A stretch of DNA of 64,000 nt from Hofstenia miamia (Eukaryota > Xenacoelomorpha > Acoela). The translations under genes were made by a program, and so were the position numbers. Shown piece by piece: positions 58,172-64,000 of the stretch. Location of the stretch: positions 5,666,893 through 5,730,892 of the forward strand of contig SCFE01000001.1 of NCBI GenBank assembly GCA_004352715.1, written 5' to 3'. A model generated the notes under the pieces. That model saw only the letters and a program-made list of their open reading frames with translations, was not told where the DNA came from and did no database searches. How positions within the stretch are numbered: the stretch's first letter is position 1; the number at the start of each line of letters is the position of its first letter.

Positions 58172-59339
58172 TTGTTTAGAGGTCTGAATTTATTTCATGC
58201 CACAAGTGAGTATCACATGATTTTAAGCAATTTCTGATCAAACTGCTAAAATTAATAGACTCAATATTTTAAAATTAATTCGACCAAGTAATTGCATATA
58301 AAACTTATTTAATTTAATAACTGTTAAAAGGGTGCTATAAGGTTGCGCACTCAATAAGAATTCCAAAATCAGCAACTGAATATGAAGTAATTCATATACA
58401 CGACCTTCCCAGTGCGAATGGATATCCAAAGGACATCCAAATCATGATTCTTTGAAAAAATTCAATTATTCAAACATTATTGACATCCTCTGGACGTCAA
58501 TGAAGGAGTACGGCTAGAATCAGGTGGAGATTTTAGAACTCGACTCGAACCTGATTCCACTTTTGTGGACAAGTTTCAACCAAATTTAATTAGCATTTAA
58601 CACCAGGTAAAGACGGAAAATTGTCTATATTTATATTTATATCGAGGACTAAGTATGTGCAAACAGAAAATTTGTATCAATTTATGCCAATTGTAAGAAA
58701 ATTCTAGGTAACAAACATTCAAATGATTGCAAGAATAATTCATGAAAAAATTAAAAACTATTAAAATTCCCTTTGACTTTATGCTCTTTTATGTTCCTTC
58801 GAATTCGAAAAAATTATTTCAAATTCTAATCAAACTAGAAATCTTTAGTTTAAATTTATATTGGCAAAAATTATTACCAAATTGTTAAAGAATATATAGA
58901 ATGACATTTTCGAATCAAATGATCATCTTAGTAATTTTAAAATTTACCATTGGCTAAAGCATTGGAATATCAATGCTAATAGATCCGGCTTAGTAATTGA
59001 TTTTTTTGATCACGCATATTTGCTTTGCGTTTATTTTTTGCTGATGTATTGCACGGCAGCAAGGTATGCTTAATCTTAAGTATTCTGTTGTAATACATGT
59101 ATTTTTTGTGGCAGTATGATTTGTTGTCTATGCATTCTTATTACGCCTTTGTCACAAAATAAAAATTATTGAAACGTTGCTACAACCAAAATATTTACTG
59201 GAATGTGGTATGCCCTCTGGATAAACTTAATGGGTTATAAATGGAAATTATTTAATTAATGACGAAATTGCAGGTTCTCCTTAATCATAAACCTCTGTTC
59301 TGTGTATCCTAGATGCTGTGTGAGGTTGATATATGCGAT

Positions 59340-59374
<35 letters not shown>

Positions 59375-61592
59375 NNNNNNNNNNNNNNNNNNNNNNNNNN
59401 NNNNNNNNNNNNNNNNNNNNNNNNNNNNNNNNNNNNNNNNNNNNNNNNNNNNNNNNNNNNNNNNNNNNNNNNNNNNNNNNNNNNNNNNNNNNNNNNNNNN
59501 NNNNNNNNNNNNNNNNNNNNNNATATATATATATATATATATATAAGTATTATTGTGATATTCATAAGCATACTTGAGTAAAAAGTAAATCTACTAAGTG
59601 GTTATGATCGCAAATAATGCATCATATAAAAATTTCATTTAAAAAAGATTCTCATCATATTCTTGCACCGATACGACAAGGATAGAGCATAAATAGTTCT
59701 AGGTATTTTGTTCATATTTGAATTGCCAGCATGAACGGATTGTAAGTTTAGGGTAGCATTAAAAGACGTATTACTCATCGAAGTCAATACAGCTAAAACT
59801 TTAAAGAACTTTAAAGATTTTATAAAATCGTTAAAGAATTTTATCAGATGAATTCAAGTTTTAACTGGGTATTTGCAAGAAATTGCAAGAATTTTAGAAT
59901 ATAATGTGTTCTTTAAAGTAATGAGCATGAAATTTAAGGTAATAAATATGAAATTTAAAGGATCATATCAAGACTTCCATATTGTTATAAGCAAATTTCA
60001 AGTTACATATATTTAAATTATTTTACACAAAACATTAATAGAAAAATATATAAATGCTTAATGTAACTGTACAATGTAATCAATTGTTTGATAGTCCTCT
60101 TTTCTACACAATGTGGATCTATGGCAGGTCTTGTTTCCATCATATTTGTGGAATTCTTAATATCTTGCAAAAACAGCTTCTAAATTACAACAATTATTTA
60201 TGTATAACATGCATGCCTATACATATATATATATATATACATGTCAAACTGAAAGTCTTAAAAACAAGAAAATATTTATTTCAAAAATAAAAATATACTC
60301 CAAATACAAGTCAAACAATTTAATGTAGTCATCACAATTGGCTACATAAGATTGATGCCGCCTAAACCATTCTGAAAATGCTGAATTCACATTCATTGCT
60401 TCAATGAATTTTCCGACATAATCCTGTGCCTTTCTCATCCATTTTATGACATGAATTCAAATGGTTGTCTTCTACAAAAATAACGGCGTTATGTGAACAA
60501 ATGTCATATTAATATATTCGAAGGTTTATTAGCTTTACAGTTCCAACCCATAGTACAGTTTCCTACAATACCATTGCCTAGTCACACTTGTATTTAATTT
60601 CCAACTAGTTTTAACTAAAATTCTAAAAATCCTTCTTTCGATTTTCAAAAATAAATTAGTTTTGGTCTCGTTTACCTATGAGAATCCAGCCTTCAGTTGA
60701 GTAAATCACGTGTGATTAGTAAGAAACTTGATGCATAATAATGCTCATATAACTTAAATTTGAATGTTGATCGTAAATGATATGGCGTTATTTTACTTTA
60801 GGGTACCCAAAATAATAGAAATTTAGTTGCCCGGCAAGACGTTTATGACGTCAAATATCATGGCAGAAAGTTATTACGTCAGAATATGATGGCATACTAT
60901 CATTATTCTTGGCAAAGTCAGATGTTTACTCTAATAAAAAGAATTCGATTTTATTAATAAAAAACTTAAAGGAATTGTCACATGATGCAAGATTTATCAT
61001 TTGCTGGAAATTCACACTGTTCCCAATTCCTGGTGGTCGTATTTATAATAGAAAGAGATCTTCGAAAAATTTTTTAGAAATATGTGTATGTTTTTTCTTA
61101 ATAATATTTGAATTTTAAGAGGAAACGATTTTGATTATGCGGAGGCTAATGTCAATAAAACTGCATACAAAATTTAGTATTACATGCGAATTTTGGAAAA
61201 AGTAAGCTATTTTAGCTTCTACGAATGTTGTTTTCAATTTAAGAAAATGGGAAAAACTATATATATATTGGTGACATCATAAGGCAACTCCTTTTGGACT
61301 CATCAGTAAACTTGCAACGATAGCTGTTGCAAGACGAAGGCCGGCCAACTTGCAGCAAATGAATAAAAGCCCTGATTGCCATCTAAATCCTGATGGCTAT
61401 AGAAGAATGTTACTGGACATAGAGGCTTTAATTTTGAAATACTTTGGGAAATGTAACATTTGTATTTTAGGATGGACATATTTTTAGTTTGTAATTTGTA
61501 GATAAATTGAATGTTCGATTTCGATTGTGAATTTTGCGTGCCATACTTTAATCTGCATTTATGGAATTGAAATAATATATACATTTTCATAG

Positions 61593-61626
<34 letters not shown>
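58172..61626. other. Gene-free interval with (TA)n and an N gap
   Basis: No supported gene. (TA)n flanks the 148-base N gap at 59375-59522 on both sides. A minus-strand 64-codon frame at 60438-60244 (MRKAQDYVGKFIEAMN) has coding-like texture but no recognised motif. (TA)n begins again at 61597. Confidence 0.4.
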
Positions 61627-61819
61627 NNNNNNNNNNNNNNNNNNNNNNNNNNNNNNNNNNNNNNNNNNNNNNNNNNNNNNNNNNNNNNNNNNNNNNNNNN
61701 NNNNNNNNNNNNNNNNNNNNNNNNNNNNNNNNNNNNNNNNNNNNNNNNNNNNNNNNNNNNNNNNNNNNNNNNNNNNNNNNNNNNNNNNNNNNNNNNNNNN
61801 NNNNNNNNNNNNNNNNNNN

Positions 61820-61846
<27 letters not shown>
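61597..61846. repeat. (TA)n tract enclosing a 193-bp N gap
   Basis: TA repeats 61597-61626 and 61820-61846 surround N 61627-61819. The 3' end of the adjacent LINE fragment runs directly into this tract. Confidence 0.9.
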
Positions 61847-61850
<4 letters not shown>

Positions 61851-62041
61851 TCAACATCATATTATTATTATTTTTATCTCATTACTGTCTCACAGCTTCA
61901 TGCTGATATCCCTCTCAGCCCGAGGATCTCACCAGTTCCCAGGGGGTCTGAGAGTTTCCTCAGGTCTCTAGTTGTTCCTAACAGTGCTGCCTTCTGTACT
62001 ACATCAACTCCTCACTTCAGTAATCTCAACTTCTCCAAGAA

Positions 62042-62581
62042 TCATTTATGCTTCTTGCTCACTGCTCCTACAACTACCGGGATTACTTTGACCTTCTTTA
62101 ACTTCCACAGCTTCTCTATTTCCTCTGCCAACTCTCTGTACTGGTCTATCTTCACTTTCTCCTTGCTTTCTACATTCCTGTCCTTTGGTACTGCTATGTC
62201 TATCACTATTCCCAATCTTTTCTCTTTGTCTACCACTACTATGTCTGGCCTCTGTTCTTCTATCACCTTGCTCGTCAGTATGTTGAAGTCCCACAGTATC
62301 TTAACCTTCTCATGCTCTATGACTCCCTGTGACTTATGGTCATACCACTTGTTTCCAGCTTCTAACCCATGCTGCCTGCTCAAGCTCCAATGTAGCATTC
62401 TTCCCACCTTGTCATGCCTGAACTTATACTCATTCTGTGCCAACTTCTCACACTCTGCTATCAGATGATCTATTGTCTCCAGCCCTTTCTTACATAGCCT
62501 ACACTTATCATTTGCTTCTACTCTTCTGTCTATATGCTTCTTCACCCAGTTTGTTTTAATTGCTTGGTCCTGTGCCGCCAA
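62042..62581 (-). CDS. LINE C-terminal zinc finger plus PD-(D/E)XK endonuclease domain
   Basis: 179 open codons. CRLCKKGLETIDHLIAEC is a CCHC finger of the kind placed after the RT in R2-type LINEs. It is followed by RHDKVGRMLHW, WYDHKSQGVIEHEKVKILWD and the nuclease core RPDIVVVDKEKRLGIVIDIA VP (RPD then D.AVP, with downstream K/E residues). In this class the domain nicks the target site for target-primed reverse transcription. The C-terminus (VIPVVVGAVSKKHK) matches the usual end of such proteins. The frame is intact, but the RT it belongs to is missing. Confidence 0.75.
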   Translation of the reverse strand: MAAQDQAIKTNWVKKHIDRRVEANDKCRLCKKGLETIDHLIAECEKLAQNEYKFRHDKVGRMLHWSLSRQHGLEAGNKWYDHKSQGVIEHEKVKILWDFNILTSKVIEEQRPDIVVVDKEKRLGIVIDIAVPKDRNVESKEKVKIDQYRELAEEIEKLWKLKKVKVIPVVVGAVSKKHK

Positions 62582-62866
62582 TATTAGTGCTTCTGTTTCT
62601 CTCTTCAGTCCTGCGTTCTTTAATCACTTGTTGCTCTCTTCTCTGTCACACATTTCTGTGTTCCTCCAGTATTCTCCATGCATTGCCTTCTGCCTATACC
62701 TTGTTTGCCTCTCTGATTCCATCCTACTCTGGTATACCTTCTTTCCTTCACTCTCAGTTCTTATCTTCCTTTTACTCCTTAGTGACCTCAAGTAAGGACC
62801 CCTTAGGTTGCTCTTCTACATATTCCTTTAGCCCTAGTGTTTCTGCTTCTACAGTTTCCTCCACAT

Positions 62867-63076
62867 CTAGCAGTTCTTTTCCTCCTTTATGCCTTGCCTG
62901 TACAACCTATCAACATCTCCATTTAAGTTGAAAGCCCTCTCTGCTGCTAGTACCTTCCTTGTCTCCCTGTCTAGCTCCCTAAGTTCATTCTTGTTCCATT
63001 TAACTATTCCTGCCGAATATCTCAACACTGGTATCGCCCATGTATTAATTGCTTTTATAGTATTCTGCCCATTCAA
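62867..63076 (-). pseudogene. LINE segment between RT and endonuclease
   Basis: 69 codons: AINTWAIPVLRYSAGIVKWN, ELRELDRETRKVLAAERAFN, DVDRLYRQGIKEE. This is the conserved thumb-to-linker segment of R2/NeSL-type proteins, where the final part normally reads RLY.PR.EGGRGL; here it is altered and then frame-broken toward 62581. Confidence 0.7.
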
Positions 63077-63136
63077 TGCTGACTTCTGTAATACCTTCCT
63101 TAACCCCGTTTACACTGGTTCAACTTGAGGAATTCG

Positions 63137-63277
63137 TTTGACGATTTCAATAGCGCATGGTCGCGTTTACATCTGTTCCTCATGTTGATTTCATTTGACG
63201 ATTTCAATAGCGCATGGTCGCGTTTACATCTGTTCCTCATGTTGATTTCATTTGACGATTTCAATAGATTCCTAATG
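63137..63277. repeat. 57-bp tandem repeat, about 2.5 copies
   Basis: TTTGACGATTTCAATAGCGC recurs at 63137, 63194 and 63251 (period 57). The period is 19 codons, so the minus strand stays open through it, but the reading has no known meaning. GTTTACA motifs within it recur in inverted form near 63385. Confidence 0.9.
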
Positions 63278-64000
63278 TAAATACCCCACAAAATTGAAAG
63301 CAAAAGCGCACGGAGGAGAGGAACGGAATATATTTTCGATCTATTTTGGGTTCAACTTTCCTCTTGACGCACAAATGTAAACGCGCCTATTGAATTCCTC
63401 AAAGTAAGCAAAGTTTCTATTTTAATAGGCAAAAAACGACTAAATTATAGAATTTTTCTAAAAGTTATGAGCTAGAAATGCTTCAATAAGCAAAATATTC
63501 ATCAATATTAAAATTTGTTATTAAGTTTCATTTTTCGCAAATGAAAAAAATTTAGTTGAATAATCAAAATATACATATGCACATTTACATGATGTACGCA
63601 AGTCATAATATAAATTTTGACTAAGTTTAAATACATATTATTTTATTGACCTTTACTTGAACTAACCAAACTAAAGAAATACATAATGGCAGATTGCTAT
63701 TGAAGCCATTTAAAAATTATTATTACTAATGAATTGTCATCTATAATATATATATATATATATATAATGGCGCTATAGACGCTTTTCGCGTATTTATGCT
63801 GGCGCTGTTCAATTCCGTTATTAATACTGGCGCGACCAGCTATGGTAAAACAAAAAAAATCTAAAATTAAAAAATCTAATTTTTTAAAATCTCATATTCT
63901 AGGTATGGGTATAAGCTATCCATGACAGAAATTTGAAGTCAGTTCAGACCATACAGACGAAATGAATTGATGCTGGCACTAGTGACTATGACAAAAAAGC
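63278..64000. other. Gene-free end of window
   Basis: No supported gene. Contains (TA)n at 63749-63767 followed by a short patch with TGGCGC repeated three times (63769-63832). Confidence 0.4.

Larger units (their letters stand above)
61850..63110 (-). mobile_element. 3' fragment of a LINE with restriction-like endonuclease (R2/NeSL-type)
   Basis: Minus-strand fragment that starts in the region after the RT and ends with an A/T-rich tail (AATAATAATAAT) beside a (TA)n tract, as expected for a 5'-truncated retroposed copy. Order on the minus strand: AINTWAIPVLRYSAGIVKWN (63076 on), RLYRQGIKEEKN, LDVEETVEAETLGLKEYVEE, LKRETEALILAAQDQA, then the endonuclease. It is clearly richer in G+C and CTTC/CTCC words than its surroundings, and has few breaks, both suggesting a recent arrival. 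Confidence 0.78.

Noticed and set aside
60244-60438. Minus-strand 64-codon frame MRKAQDYVGKFIEAMN...
   Set aside because: Coding-like wording at its start but no acceptor, no partner exon and no family match I can name; kept only as a note in the gene-free interval.
61845-62468. 207-codon plus-strand frame
   Set aside because: It is the antisense shadow of the LINE endonuclease domain, which has the recognisable zinc finger and nuclease motifs on the minus strand.
1-64000. tRNA, rRNA and CRISPR-like features
   Set aside because: No tRNA B-box with a matching cloverleaf, no rRNA-like conserved stretches and no regularly spaced repeats were seen; a covariance-model search was not possible here.

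Overview
This is AT-rich animal DNA: split genes with GT/AG introns, long (TA)n tracts, and many kinds of eukaryotic transposable element. Its one large gene is a muscle paramyosin, a protein of invertebrates. Several local sequence details (an acidic G-rich break followed by [13 protein letters not shown] near the C-terminus) recall flatworm or other spiralian paramyosins. The species cannot be fixed from the sequence, and the spiralian placement is only a guess.

Layout. 1.1-7.9 kb is a nested retrotransposon nest. A minus-strand non-LTR element (zinc-knuckle gag, AP-endonuclease, reverse transcriptase) is split between RT motifs A and B by a plus-strand non-LTR element, and its gag is tandemly duplicated. 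8.0-8.6 kb is a Penelope-like relic (RT motif A plus GIY-YIG endonuclease) carrying a small inverted-repeat insertion. 8.6-14.0 kb is mostly gene-free, with a P-element/THAP9-like transposase fragment and a low-complexity block. 14.1-15.85 kb is a fairly young Tc1-type transposon interrupted by an N gap.

17.36-36.85 kb (minus strand) is the paramyosin gene. I resolve 16 coding exons giving 885 codons; only the extreme C-terminal tail is unresolved. Introns carry a Tc1 copy, a hAT-type MITE, (TA)n tracts and a run of mis-ordered contigs at 22.4-25.5 kb. A 37-bp tandem duplication doubles the splice donor of exon 12.

Downstream are a decayed copy of a multi-copy animal family (38.8-39.1 kb), a second Penelope GIY-YIG relic (41.1-41.5 kb), an unrecognised 342-codon acidic exon (44.0-45.1 kb, minus), and an intact intronless SLC36-type amino-acid transporter (49.0-50.3 kb, minus). 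From 50 to 64 kb there is a Tc1 relic, several MITEs, and a GC-richer 3' fragment of a LINE with a restriction-like endonuclease, followed by a 57-bp tandem repeat.

The host genes are unrelated in function: one is a thick-filament structural protein, one a membrane transporter and one unknown. I found no operon, CRISPR array or convincing RNA gene. The most useful observations are the complete paramyosin exon model, the demonstrable local mis-scaffolding (seven contigs whose end overlaps give a different order, confirmed by a transposase frame that reads across one corrected junction), the duplicated splice donor and the nested element structure.
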